From Allostella sp. ATCC 35155 (GTDB lineage Bacteria > Pseudomonadota > Alphaproteobacteria > ATCC43930 > Allostellaceae), in assembly GCA_006738865.1 (NCBI GenBank), contig AP019701.1, positions 3,282,001 to 3,346,000 on the forward strand: 64,000 bases of DNA, read 5' to 3'. The number at the start of each line of letters is the position of its first letter. The first letter of the stretch is position 1. A program made the translations under genes and the position numbers. The notes under the pieces were generated by a model. It was not told where the DNA came from. It was given only the letters and a program-made list of their open reading frames with translations, and ran no database searches. Below, one piece after another: positions 8,229 to 17,525 of the stretch.

Positions 8229-9197
8229 ATGACCGAAGCCAGCCGGCCCGCAGCGGCCCCCGCCCCCACCGCGGCCGTGCGTGCCGATTCCCCCGTGACC
8301 GATCCCCGCGCGGCCGATTCCCGCGGGATCGACGGCCCGACCCTCGGACTGCTCGCCGCCATGTCGATCCTCTGGGGGGTCAACTGGCCGCTGATGAAGC
8401 CGGCGGTGGCCGAGTTCGGGCCGTGGATGTTCCGCGGCATCTGCCTCGTCATCGCCACCGCGGGGATGCTGATCCTGGTGCGCGCGACAGGCGAGCGGAT
8501 GCGGCTGCCGCCGCGGGCCATGCTCGGGCGGCTGACGATCGCCGCGCTGATCAACGTCACCCTCTGGCACGTCCTGACCGGCTTCGGCCTCGCCTACATG
8601 GCGGCCGGGCGGGCCGGCATCATCGCCTACCTGATGCCGGTGATCTCGACCGTCATGGCGGCGCCGGTGCTGGGCGAGCGCCTGACCGGCGCCAAGATCG
8701 CCGCCCTCTTCCTAGGCGCGGCCGGCCTCGGCGTCCTCGTCTGGCCGGAGGTCGGGCAGATCGGCGGCGACCTGCGCGGGCCGCTGCTGATGCTGGCATC
8801 CGCATTTTCATGGGCGGTCGGTACGATGCTCATCAAGGGCCGGCGCTGGGGCTACTCACCGGCACAGCTCACCACCTGGCAGCTCCTGATCGGCAGCCCG
8901 CCGCTGATCATTCTCGCCCTCATCCTCGCGCCCCTGCCGGACCCGGCGGCGGCGACGCCGATGGGCTGGTTCGGGCTGATCTACGCGTCCACCGTCGCCA
9001 TGGTCTGGTGCCACTACACTTGGTACCGCATCCTCGACCGGCTGCCGGCGAGCATCGCCTCGATCAGCACGCTGGCGATCCCCGCGGTCGGCGTCCTCTC
9101 CAGCGCCCTCATCCTCGGCGAGCCGCTGGGCTTCACCGAGTTCGCGGCGCTGGCGCTGGTTCTCGGCGCCATCGCGATCGTCATACGGCCGCGCTAG
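8229..9197 (+). CDS. EamA/DMT-family permease
   Basis: A 322-residue member of the drug/metabolite transporter superfamily with two EamA halves and about ten hydrophobic helices. The first helix contains the typical SILWGVNWPLMKPAV. The ATG at 8229 was chosen because the frame upstream reads through low-quality Cys/Pro sequence and overlaps the terminator region. This leaves an unusual 40-residue Ala/Asp-rich N-terminus, so an internal start at the Met of MSILWG (nt 8361) is possible. The substrate is unknown; the family exports amino acids and other metabolites. The gene converges on the epimerase gene with a 17-bp overlap of 3' ends. Confidence 0.85.
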   Translation: MTEASRPAAAPAPTAAVRADSPVTDPRAADSRGIDGPTLGLLAAMSILWGVNWPLMKPAVAEFGPWMFRGICLVIATAGMLILVRATGERMRLPPRAMLGRLTIAALINVTLWHVLTGFGLAYMAAGRAGIIAYLMPVISTVMAAPVLGERLTGAKIAALFLGAAGLGVLVWPEVGQIGGDLRGPLLMLASAFSWAVGTMLIKGRRWGYSPAQLTTWQLLIGSPPLIILALILAPLPDPAAATPMGWFGLIYASTVAMVWCHYTWYRILDRLPASIASISTLAIPAVGVLSSALILGEPLGFTEFAALALVLGAIAIVIRPR

Positions 9198-10176
9198 GCT
9201 GCAGCAGTTCCGGGTGCGCCTCGACCCAGTCGATATAGTCCGTGAAGGCCCGCTCGAGGCGCCACTGCGAGCGATAGCCGAGGGCGGCCAGCCGGTCCAC
9301 CGCCAGCGGTCGGCGGTCCCGCTCGCCATGGAGCGCGATCGTCGCGCGCTCGCCGTGGTCGGCAAGGCGCCAGCGAAAGCGGGGGAACCGCTCCGCCAGC
9401 AGCCCGCACCAGCAGGCGACCGACCATTCGCGGCCCGGGCCGACATTGACCACGGGCGGCGCCGATGGCGCGTCGCGTAACGTGACCAATGCCTCGGCGA
9501 CGTCGCGCACATAGATCCAGTCGCGCTGGCCCGGCCGGTCCAGCACCACCTCCTCGCCGCGCAGGGCCGCAGCGGTGGCCTGGAACTGGGGGCTCAGCGT
9601 GTCGCGCACGCCAGTGTCCCGCTCCCAGCGGCCGAAGACGGCGGTCAGCCGCGCCACGCGCACATCCATGCCCCACAGGGCGCCGAGCCGCAGCGCCGTC
9701 CGCTCGCCTGCGAACTTGGTGATGGAGTAGAGGGATTCCGGCCGGCAGGGCGTCTCCTCCTCGTCGAGCGCCGGACCGTCATAGGCGGACACGCCATAGG
9801 CCGAGGCCGAACTGAGATGGACCACCCGCGACACGCCGGCGGCGCGCGCCGCCTCCAGCACGCGAGCGACGCCGACCACATTGACGTCGAGGATGGCGGA
9901 CGGCGCCGCCGCCTCGCGCTCCGGTCCTGACGTCACGGCTGCACCATGGACGAGAACCTGCGGCCGGTGCCGCGCGAACAGCGCCGCAAGCGCATCCGCG
10001 TCGCGGACGTCGGCGCGCTCGAACCGGACCCGACCGGGCAGCGCCGCGGCGGTGGCGGCGAGCACAGCCGGCGGCGACGCAAGGTCGACGGCGACCACCG
10101 CCTCCCCACGCCGGGCGGCCTCCTCGACGATCGCCGCGGCGACGAATCCCGAAGCCCCCGTGACCAGCATGGTCAT
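9181..10176 (-). CDS. NAD(P)-dependent epimerase/dehydratase (extended SDR)
   Basis: A 331-residue extended short-chain dehydrogenase. The start at 10176 is preceded by a good GGAGGAGC site. The Rossmann motif TGASGFVAAAI is at residues 6-16, the acidic cofactor-binding residue appears in AVDLASPP, and the catalytic YxxxK is in LYSITKFAGER with an upstream Ser in HLSSASAYG. The substrate-binding half includes QRDWIYVRDVAEALV, as in sugar-nucleotide epimerases such as GalE-like enzymes. No sugar-nucleotide cluster surrounds it, so the substrate cannot be named. It is the last gene on the minus strand before the convergent DMT permease. Confidence 0.85.
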   Translation of the reverse strand: MTMLVTGASGFVAAAIVEEAARRGEAVVAVDLASPPAVLAATAAALPGRVRFERADVRDADALAALFARHRPQVLVHGAAVTSGPEREAAAPSAILDVNVVGVARVLEAARAAGVSRVVHLSSASAYGVSAYDGPALDEEETPCRPESLYSITKFAGERTALRLGALWGMDVRVARLTAVFGRWERDTGVRDTLSPQFQATAAALRGEEVVLDRPGQRDWIYVRDVAEALVTLRDAPSAPPVVNVGPGREWSVACWCGLLAERFPRFRWRLADHGERATIALHGERDRRPLAVDRLAALGYRSQWRLERAFTDYIDWVEAHPELLQPSAAV

Positions 10177-10249
10177 TGCTGCGCGCTCCTCCGGCGGTTG
10201 CCTGCGCACGATCCCATGCGCGGCCGATCCGGGAAAGTCGAACCTTGGC

Positions 10250-11455
10250 CTATCGCGTTCCGCGCACCAGCCGCAGTCCGACCAGGGCGGCCGGGAACGC
10301 GCCGATGGCGAAGCCCCAGCCATAGGCGCCGGTGATCTGCAGCAGCCCGGCATGGAGCAGCGGATAGGTCATCATGCCGGCGCCGCCGCAGGCGACGACG
10401 CCCCCGGTGATGGCGCCGATCCGCCCCGGCGGCGCCCGGCGCGCCACCTCCGCCAGCAGCAGCCCGTGCCAGCCGACCGCGGTCGCGCTGTAGCAGACGG
10501 CGACCGTCAGGATCGCCCAGTGCGGCATGCCGAGCCCGATCGCGGCGACGCCCAGCGACGCCAGCGCCATGGCGAATCCGAGACCGCCCAGCACGCGCTG
10601 TGGATCGATCCAGCGGCTGCCGATCCAGCCCCAGCCGATGCGCGCGCCGATCGCGATCGCCTGGGCCAGCGCGAAGACCGAGCCCGCGCCGGTCAGCGTG
10701 TAGCCGAGCCCGTCGCTGAGATAGCTGACGAAGAACGAGCCGAAGATCGCCTGCAGCCCGACGAAGCAGAACATCGCATAGGCATAGCCGCGCAGGCCGG
10801 CATCGCCCCAGACCGTGCGGATGGTCGCGCCGATGGCCGCGAAGGAGAGTTGGTGGCGCGGCTGGCGGTCGCTGTCGAACTCGCCGCGCAGCGGCTGGAT
10901 CGCCAGGGCGAAGACCCAGCAGACGCAGCCGAAGGTCAGGAAGGCGCTCTGCCAGCCGTAGGTGACGACGAGCAGCGGCACGACCGCACCCGCGGCAACC
11001 GCGCCGACCGGCACGCCCGTCTGCTTGATCGAGAAGATCAGCGGCGCGTATTTCGGCGGCGAATAGCGCGCCAGCAGGTGCGAACTGGCCGGCGTCGAGA
11101 CGGAGTTGCCGGCCCCAAGGATGAGCGCCGACAGCACGAAGAGCCAGATCTCGCCGGACGCCGCGAGGAAGAGCCCCGTGCCGAGCAGCAGCAGCGAGAC
11201 CTGCGACACCCGCAGTGCCCCCATGCGGACGATGAGGCCGCCGCAGCCGAGCTGGCCCAGGCTGGAGACGCAGAAGCACAGGCCCGTATAGAGCCCGGCA
11301 TAGGCGGTGCCGATGCCGAGCGCCTCGGAGAGGGCCGGCATCGCCACCGGGAACACCAGCGTCGAGAGGTAGGAGAGCCCCTGCTGCACCAGCATGGCGC
11401 CGACGGCAAGGGACAAGAGGAAGATGCCGGGCTTGGCCGGCCGGGTGCCGTTCAT
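10250..11455 (-). CDS. major facilitator superfamily transporter
   Basis: A 401-residue MFS permease with about 12 hydrophobic helices. The start at 11455 (MNGTRPAKPG) leads directly into TM1. Loop motifs such as the acidic/basic DSDRQPRHQ central loop and GWGWIGSRWID are visible. It begins 26 bp after the amidohydrolase stop on the same strand, so the two probably form an operon in which the transporter brings in the substrate of the hydrolase. Specificity is unknown. Confidence 0.85.
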   Translation of the reverse strand: MNGTRPAKPGIFLLSLAVGAMLVQQGLSYLSTLVFPVAMPALSEALGIGTAYAGLYTGLCFCVSSLGQLGCGGLIVRMGALRVSQVSLLLLGTGLFLAASGEIWLFVLSALILGAGNSVSTPASSHLLARYSPPKYAPLIFSIKQTGVPVGAVAAGAVVPLLVVTYGWQSAFLTFGCVCWVFALAIQPLRGEFDSDRQPRHQLSFAAIGATIRTVWGDAGLRGYAYAMFCFVGLQAIFGSFFVSYLSDGLGYTLTGAGSVFALAQAIAIGARIGWGWIGSRWIDPQRVLGGLGFAMALASLGVAAIGLGMPHWAILTVAVCYSATAVGWHGLLLAEVARRAPPGRIGAITGGVVACGGAGMMTYPLLHAGLLQITGAYGWGFAIGAFPAALVGLRLVRGTR

Positions 11456-11481
11456 GCCGCTGCCGCGGATCTCCCGTGCCG

Positions 11482-13032
11482 TCAACGGGCCGGCGGCTGG
11501 TTCGAGCCGATGGTGCCGAGCGCCATCGGGAAGGCCTCGTCCGGCGAGCGCCGGGCCCAGTCGCGCTCGGTGATTCCGAGCATGCCACGGCGCTGGCCCT
11601 CGCTGAGGCCGTCGAGGTTGCGCGCGAGGTCGATCTTCAGCGCCTTGCCGTCGCGCATGACCTCTTCGCCGCCGACCCAGACCTCGCGGACGGGCCGCTC
11701 CAACGCCGTCACCACCAGGCTCTTCAGCGGGTCGCGGGCCGGAACCATGTGCGGATGCGACAGGTCGATCGACACGAAGTCGGCCTTGCAGCCCTTCTCC
11801 AGCCGCCCGATGTCGTCGCGCATCAGCGCCCAGGCGCCGCCCACGGTCGCGGCATGGAAGACGTCGGAGATGCTGGTCGAGCCGATGTCGCCGGACGCGA
11901 TCTTCGCCACCGTCAGCGCCCAGCGCATCTCGTCGATCATGTTGTGGGGGAAGGTGTCGGTGCCGATCCCCATGTTGACGCCGCGCTTCACGTACTTGCC
12001 GAAGTGGTGCATCACCATGCCGCCGCGCGCGAACTGGTTCGGGCAGTGGGCCACCGTCGTTCCGCTGTCCGCCAGCCGGTCGAGGTCGCGGTGGTCGGGA
12101 TTCATGATCCACGGATGCTCGTCGAGGAAGATGCCGTGCCCGACGATGAACTCGCGCCCGAGCACGCCGAGCGATTCCAGCCATTCGATCGGGGTCTTGC
12201 CGTGGCGGCGGACCATCTCGCGGTACTCCACCACCGACTGGGCGGCATGGGTCTGGATCGGGATCCCCTTCTCCCGCGCGACGGCCGAGGCATCGACGAA
12301 GAGGTCGGCCGTGCAGGTGTCGACCTGGGCCGGCGCCAGCATCCCCATCAGGCGCCCCGACGGATGCCGGCGGGCGCGCTCGATCGTCTCCAGCGCGCGG
12401 TCGAAGTTGCGCCGCCCGGCCTTCACGTCCCAGCGGTAGAGCACCTCGTGCCCGTTCGGCGTGTACCAGGAGCCGGAACGGAAGGACGGCGCGACGCAGG
12501 CGCGGATGCCGGTCTCCGCCACCTCGTCGAGCCAGTTCGGCCGCGGCGCGGAATAGTCGACGAAGGTGGTGACGCCGCTCGTCAGCAGCTCGGAGATCGC
12601 GACCTGGGTCGAGGCCGAATAGGCCGGGAAGTCGCCCTGGCCGAACTCCTCCGCATGGGCCTGGTCGACGGCGTCGGCGGGCGAGCCATGGGCCGGGCGT
12701 CCGAGCAGGAAGATGTATTCATAGAGCGAGCTCATCTGGAGCTGGCGGCTCTTCCGCTCCTCCGACAGCCCCTTCATCATCGGCTCGGAACAGGGGTGCG
12801 TATGGATGTTGACCAGCCCCGGGATCACGAAGCGCCCGCTGCCGTCGATCACCCGGTCGGCATGGCCGGAATAGCCCTTGCCGACGAACACGATCTCGTC
12901 GCCGGTGAAGACCAGGTCGCCGTCACGGACGTAGGAATGCCGGCCGCCCCAGCGCTTCTCGTTCGGCGTCTCGGGGTTGGCGCGGTCCCAGGCGACGAGC
13001 CAGTCGATGTTCTTGATCCAGGTGGTGGGCAT
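11482..13032 (-). CDS. amidohydrolase-superfamily metal hydrolase (cytosine/atrazine-type)
   Basis: A 516-residue metal-dependent hydrolase. The start at 13032 (MPTTWIKN) is preferred over a frame extension with no ribosome site. The metal motif VIPGLVNIHTHP is present near residue 90, followed by QTHAAQS, HGIFLDEHP and the distal Asp in GIGTDTFPHNM, the set seen in the subtype III amidohydrolases (AtzA/TrzA, guanine deaminase, chlorohydrolase group). A C-terminal GKALKIDLARNLDGL segment completes the small beta domain. Likely reactions are deamination or hydrolysis of a heterocyclic or amide compound. It is in an operon with an MFS carrier and divergent from an M81 peptidase, with a 203-bp shared intergenic region. 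Confidence 0.85.
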   Translation of the reverse strand: MPTTWIKNIDWLVAWDRANPETPNEKRWGGRHSYVRDGDLVFTGDEIVFVGKGYSGHADRVIDGSGRFVIPGLVNIHTHPCSEPMMKGLSEERKSRQLQMSSLYEYIFLLGRPAHGSPADAVDQAHAEEFGQGDFPAYSASTQVAISELLTSGVTTFVDYSAPRPNWLDEVAETGIRACVAPSFRSGSWYTPNGHEVLYRWDVKAGRRNFDRALETIERARRHPSGRLMGMLAPAQVDTCTADLFVDASAVAREKGIPIQTHAAQSVVEYREMVRRHGKTPIEWLESLGVLGREFIVGHGIFLDEHPWIMNPDHRDLDRLADSGTTVAHCPNQFARGGMVMHHFGKYVKRGVNMGIGTDTFPHNMIDEMRWALTVAKIASGDIGSTSISDVFHAATVGGAWALMRDDIGRLEKGCKADFVSIDLSHPHMVPARDPLKSLVVTALERPVREVWVGGEEVMRDGKALKIDLARNLDGLSEGQRRGMLGITERDWARRSPDEAFPMALGTIGSNQPPAR

Positions 13033-13235
13033 GGGGACTCCGGTGGGCAGGGCCGGCACCCGGGAGGGACTGGTGCCGTCGCGATCGGCCGAGTTTACGG
13101 AATCGGACGCCCCTGCACAGCGGCAATCCGCCGCCTGGGCGGACGCTGCGGGCGACCGATCGCCGCCATTGCCCGTATCACGATCCGTGCCATGATCGGC
13201 GCCCCCCGATCGCCAACTCCCATCCCCGGACCTGC

Positions 13236-14708
13236 ATGGCCATGCGCATCCTGATCGCGATGATGAAGCACGAGACGAACACCTTCTCGCCGGTCGAGAC
13301 CGGCTGGCAGCGGTTCGTCGAATGGGGCGCGCATCTGGGGCCGGCGGCGCGCGCCGCCTACGAGGGCACGGCGATGCCGATGGGGGCCTACATCGAACTC
13401 GCCAAGGCGGCCGGGGCGGAGATCGTCACACCGGTTGCCGCCGAGGCCATGCCGAGCGGCCCGGTGTCGGCCGCGGCCTACGAGAAGATGGTGGGGGCCA
13501 TCCTCGATGCCGCCCCCGGCTGCGACGCGGCCCTGCTCGACCTGCACGGCGCCATGGTCGCGGAGACGACCGGCGACGGCGAAGGCACGCTGCTGGAGCG
13601 GCTGCGCCGGCGCTGCCCCGGACTGCCGATCGCCGTCACCCTCGACCTCCATTGCAACCTGACGCAGCGCATGGTCGACAACTGCACCGCCCTCATCGGC
13701 TACAAGACCTACCCGCACACCGACATGCACGTCGTCGGCGAGCAGATCGGCCGCGTCCTGATGCGCGCGCTGAAGGGCGAGGTCGATCCGGTGATGGCCT
13801 GGGGCAACCGCCCGATCCTGGCCCAGACGCTGCGCATGGGCACCGACGACGAGCCGATGCGGTCGCTGATCGCGCTGGCGCGCGAGATCGAGCGGCGGCC
13901 CGGCATCCTCGCCGCCACGATCTTCGGTGGCTTTCCGATGGCCGACATTCCCGAGGCCGGCATCTCGGCGATCGTCGTCGCCGACGGCGACCGGGCGGCC
14001 GCCCAGGCCGCGGTCGACGAGATCCTGGATGCCGCCTGGCAGCAGCGGGTCGAGTTCGCCTATCTCCACGAGCCGATCGGCGACGCGCTCGCGCGTGCGA
14101 AGGCGCTGACCGACGGCCCGATCATCCTGCTCGACCACGCCGACAATTGCGGGTCGGGCGGCAACCAGGACGTGATGACCGTGCTGAAGGCGGTCATCGA
14201 AATGGGGCTGGAGGACGTCGCCGTCGCCGCCGTCTGGGATCCGGTCGCGGTGCAGGAACTGATGGGCGCCGGCATCGGCCGCGAGGTCACGATCCGGCTC
14301 GGCGGACGCACCTCGATGCCGGCGATCGGCGCCCAGGGCGAGCCGCTGGAGGTGACCGGACGGGTGCGCATCCTGTCCGACGGCGACTGGATCGTGCGCG
14401 GACCGATGTACACCGGCGTCCATGTCCACATGGGCCCGACCGCGGTGCTCGACACCGGCAAGGTCAAGATCGTCATCGTCTCGCGCCACCACGAGCCGTG
14501 GGACGCGGGCGTCTTCACCTCGGTCGGGATCGACCCGAAATCGACGCGCTACCTGCTGCTGAAGTCCCGCATCCACTACCGCGCCGGGTTCGCCGAGCTG
14601 GCGCGCCACACGATCACGCTCGACGGCGTCGGCGTCACCACGTCGGACAACCGCATCCTCACCTATCGCAACCTGCGCCGGCCGATCTACCCGCTCGACC
14701 CCATGTGA
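13236..14708 (+). CDS. M81-family metallopeptidase (MlrC-type), copy 1
   Basis: A 490-residue MlrC-family protein with the N-terminal M81 domain (MKHETNTFSPV at the start, then LDLHGAMVAETTGD, TLDLHCNLTQRM and KTYPHTDMHVVGEQ) and the C-terminal MlrC_C domain (HADNCGSGGNQDVM ... YTGVHVHMGPTAVLDTG ... YPLDPM). MlrC is known for cleaving linearised microcystin, but most homologues have no proven substrate, so general peptide or amide hydrolysis is all that can be said. It uses ATG 13236 or the in-frame ATG two codons later. It is divergent from the amidohydrolase/MFS operon. The 3' end overlaps the convergent glycosyltransferase by 22 bp. Confidence 0.88.
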   Translation: MAMRILIAMMKHETNTFSPVETGWQRFVEWGAHLGPAARAAYEGTAMPMGAYIELAKAAGAEIVTPVAAEAMPSGPVSAAAYEKMVGAILDAAPGCDAALLDLHGAMVAETTGDGEGTLLERLRRRCPGLPIAVTLDLHCNLTQRMVDNCTALIGYKTYPHTDMHVVGEQIGRVLMRALKGEVDPVMAWGNRPILAQTLRMGTDDEPMRSLIALAREIERRPGILAATIFGGFPMADIPEAGISAIVVADGDRAAAQAAVDEILDAAWQQRVEFAYLHEPIGDALARAKALTDGPIILLDHADNCGSGGNQDVMTVLKAVIEMGLEDVAVAAVWDPVAVQELMGAGIGREVTIRLGGRTSMPAIGAQGEPLEVTGRVRILSDGDWIVRGPMYTGVHVHMGPTAVLDTGKVKIVIVSRHHEPWDAGVFTSVGIDPKSTRYLLLKSRIHYRAGFAELARHTITLDGVGVTTSDNRILTYRNLRRPIYPLDPM

Positions 14709-15946
14709 CCGGCGGGCCAGACTCCGGCCTCGGACAGCACCCGGATCATCGTCGCGAGATGCTGCACGCCGTTCTCGCGCTCGCGCCAGGACGCCGCGCG
14801 CAAGGCTGCGGCCTCCAGAAAGCGCGCGCGGTCATCGACGATCGCGGCCATCGCGCGGGCGTAGGCGAAGGCCGCGTGCACCGCGACGATCAGCCCGGTC
14901 GCCGCCCCTTCCCGCAGGCGCTCGGCCATCCAGGTGCCGTCGGAAACGATCACCGGCCGGCCCATCGCCACCGCCAGGGCGAAGATTCCGGAGGCGCGCT
15001 CGCGGTATTCGTCGGGCTCGTAGGGCAGGAGGATCGCGTCGACCGTTCCGCAATGATGCAGCAGGGCCGATTCGGGTAACATGCCGCGCCGCACCACCAC
15101 CAGGGGATCGTCGGCCAGCCCCTCGGCGATGGGATTGCCCTCGCGCCCGTGCGATCGCGGCATCAGTTGGACCAGCAGCCGCGCCCGGGCGGCGAGCGGC
15201 TGCGCGTGGCGGGCGATGTCGACCAGCAGTTCGCCCCCCTTGTCCCGCCGGGTACCGCCCAGGACCGCGATCGTCGCGCGGCCATCGGCAGCCGGACCGG
15301 CCGGATCCGGCGCTGGCGCAGCCAGATCGTACCACATGGGATGCGGCCAGAGCCGCACCGTGTGGTTCAGAACCCCCGCCAGCCGCTTCGCCAATGGGCC
15401 GGTCGTGGCGCTGGCCAGGATCCGCTCGGCGGGAAACACCCGGCGCAGGCGGTTCGTCGCATAGCGCAACAGGCCCAGCGCCTGGTTGGTCGAGCGCTGT
15501 TCCGTCTCTCCGGTCTTCAACTCGTGGAAGCCGAGGACCACCGCCAGTGGCCGAGGTCCGCGCTCGATGGTCAGCGCCAGCCCGAGGATCTCCCGCGCGG
15601 TCGCGGTCGGCAGCAGCATCACCGCCCCGTCGATCGCATCCGGACCATCCAGCGCCTCGAGGTCGTCCGCCAGCATGGCTCCGCCGTCGATCGCGTCCGC
15701 AATCCGCCAGCTCAGGCCGTCATGCATCAGGAGATCGTCGACCGACATCGACAGAACGGCACTCGCGCCGATGGCGTCGGCGAGCCGACCAGCGGCCCGC
15801 CGCGGAATGACCATGCGCGGTGCCAGGCCGAGCTTCGGGCCGTCCCGCACGACACCGCGGGCGAAGTTGAAATTGTGCATGTCGACGTCGAGCAGGCTCG
15901 AATCGACGACGACGAGCCGGACCGGCGGCCGGCCGACCATGGTCAT
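14687..15946 (-). CDS. glycosyltransferase, GT4-like
   Basis: A 419-residue protein starting at 15946 (MTMVGRPP; a second Met two codons on is possible). The C-terminal half resembles GT-B glycosyltransferases: ATIAVLGGTRRDKGGELLVDIA in the hinge/donor region and later LLPYEPDEYRERASGIFALAVAMGRPVIVSDGTW, the usual nucleotide-sugar site with its Glu-rich loop. The N-terminal half is less conserved. It follows the second M81 gene by 20 bp on the same strand, so they are probably co-transcribed, which is an odd partnership. It converges on M81 copy 1 with a 22-bp overlap. Acceptor and donor are unknown. Confidence 0.75.
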   Translation of the reverse strand: MTMVGRPPVRLVVVDSSLLDVDMHNFNFARGVVRDGPKLGLAPRMVIPRRAAGRLADAIGASAVLSMSVDDLLMHDGLSWRIADAIDGGAMLADDLEALDGPDAIDGAVMLLPTATAREILGLALTIERGPRPLAVVLGFHELKTGETEQRSTNQALGLLRYATNRLRRVFPAERILASATTGPLAKRLAGVLNHTVRLWPHPMWYDLAAPAPDPAGPAADGRATIAVLGGTRRDKGGELLVDIARHAQPLAARARLLVQLMPRSHGREGNPIAEGLADDPLVVVRRGMLPESALLHHCGTVDAILLPYEPDEYRERASGIFALAVAMGRPVIVSDGTWMAERLREGAATGLIVAVHAAFAYARAMAAIVDDRARFLEAAALRAASWRERENGVQHLATMIRVLSEAGVWPAGHMGSSG

Positions 15947-15966
15947 GGCGCAGCCGCCATCCGGTC

Positions 15967-17445
15967 CTATTGCAGGTCGAGCGGGAAGATCGGGCGGCGC
16001 AGCCTGCGGAACGGCATGCGCGCATAGTCCCGCGTGGTCAGCCCGCCGCCATCGACGACCAGGATCTCGCCCGCGATCGGACCGAAGGCGGCGCGGAAAT
16101 GCTGGGACGACTTCACGACCAGGATTTGCCGCTCGGTCGGCTCGATGCCGGCGATGCGGAACATGTTGCGGTCGAGGAGCTGCAGCAGGTTGGTGGCGCA
16201 CAGCACGTCGATCCCGGCCGTCCGCAGCACCGCGATCGGCCCGAGATTGGCCTCCAGGCCCGCCCACATCGGTCCTTCGTGGGTGTAGTCGCCGGGGCCG
16301 ACATGGACGACCGTCCCTGTCAGGCGCATTGGCGGGCCGCCGAAGTCCGGGTCGACCTTGCCGCCGACATCGACCGTGATCGCCGCACCCACGCCCGCCG
16401 CCGTCATCGCCGCCACCGCCTCCGGGTCGCGGATCGAGCCGAGGGCGACGCCCTGGACGTCCGCCTCCAGCAACGCGGCGAGAAGGCTGGTCGAATCGCC
16501 GTAGGCGCCGCCGCCGGGATTGTCCCCGGTGTCGGCAATGACGAGCGGCCGCCCCGCCTCGCCCGCCCATGCGGCCGCACGCCGCGCGGCCTCTGCCGGA
16601 TCCAGCACCTCGCCGGCGCGTTCGTTGCGCGTCGCCCAGACCATGTCCATCAGCTCCTCGGCCATGGCGCGCCAGCGCGGATCGTCGCCGTCGCCGGTGA
16701 CGGTCGCGGTCGGGCCGGCATCGACGATGTCCGCCTTGGCGAAGCCCGCATTGATGCTGACCGACAGGACCCCCGGCTCGGCCTCCATGGCCCGGGCGCG
16801 CGCCAAGACGCCGAGCATCGGGCCGGCGTCGGTGCGGCCGCCGGCGACGCCAAGCAGCTGCGGCCGCCGCGCCACCACGGTGACCGGCCGCACCTCGCCG
16901 GCCAGCGCCCGGCGCATCAGTTCGGCCGCCTCGCGCCCGCGCTCGCGCATGTCGACATGCGGATAGGAGCGGTAGGAGACGAGGGCGGAGGCATGGGCGG
17001 CCATGCGGTCGGACACGTTGGCGTGCAGGTCGAGGGTGACGGCGATCGGCACCTTCGGGCCGAGGATCGCCCGCAGCTCCTCCAGCAGCTGGCCCTCGGC
17101 ATCGTCGTAAGTCTCCGTCACCATGGCGCCATGCAGCGCCAGCAGCACGCCGTCGACATCGGGGTTGGCGCGGGCAGCCTCCAGGATGATGCCGCCCAGT
17201 TCGTGCCAGGCGCGGTCGGTCACCTTGCCGCTGGGATTGGCGAAGGTGGCGATCGTGTGGACCACGTCCCACCCTTCCCGGTCGGCGACATCGAGGAAGC
17301 CCGCCACCTCGCTGTTGGTGCCGGCCAGCTTGGCGCGGACCTCGTTTGCGCGGTAGCAGAAGAGCTTGGCAAAATCCTCGGTGTCCGCCTTCTGGACGCT
17401 GAAGGTGTTGGTCTCGTGGCAGAACTGGCCGACGATCACGCGCAT
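15967..17445 (-). CDS. M81-family metallopeptidase (MlrC-type), copy 2
   Basis: A 492-residue MlrC-family protein starting at 17445 (MRVIVGQFCHETNTFSV); the frame upstream is Arg-rich non-coding sequence. Metal-site motifs are present: FCHETNTF, LALHGAMVTETYDD, TLDLHANVSDRM and SYPHVDMRERG. The MlrC_C motifs IADTGDNPGGGAYGDST and MWAGLEANLGPIAVL follow. It differs clearly from copy 1 (different loops, GDNPGGG instead of HADNCGSGG), so it is an old paralogue and not a recent duplicate. A glycosyltransferase follows by 20 bp. Substrate unknown. Confidence 0.87.
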   Translation of the reverse strand: MRVIVGQFCHETNTFSVQKADTEDFAKLFCYRANEVRAKLAGTNSEVAGFLDVADREGWDVVHTIATFANPSGKVTDRAWHELGGIILEAARANPDVDGVLLALHGAMVTETYDDAEGQLLEELRAILGPKVPIAVTLDLHANVSDRMAAHASALVSYRSYPHVDMRERGREAAELMRRALAGEVRPVTVVARRPQLLGVAGGRTDAGPMLGVLARARAMEAEPGVLSVSINAGFAKADIVDAGPTATVTGDGDDPRWRAMAEELMDMVWATRNERAGEVLDPAEAARRAAAWAGEAGRPLVIADTGDNPGGGAYGDSTSLLAALLEADVQGVALGSIRDPEAVAAMTAAGVGAAITVDVGGKVDPDFGGPPMRLTGTVVHVGPGDYTHEGPMWAGLEANLGPIAVLRTAGIDVLCATNLLQLLDRNMFRIAGIEPTERQILVVKSSQHFRAAFGPIAGEILVVDGGGLTTRDYARMPFRRLRRPIFPLDLQ

Positions 17446-17525
17446 GGGGCACTCCGGCAGGGGCGTCAGGGAATGGCCGCGATCATAGCCAAAATGCCGG
17501 GAACGCAAGCGGGGAGTCTTTCGCC

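Noticed and set aside
3410-8560. Very long open frame on the minus strand opposite the RND operon
   Set aside because: It mirrors codon bias of the high-GC plus-strand genes; its product is low-complexity Asp/Arg/Gly/His-rich and matches no family, while the plus-strand genes have clear homology.
13236-14708. Microcystin degradation locus
   Set aside because: MlrC-type genes alone are common; mlrA, mlrB and mlrD are not recognised here.
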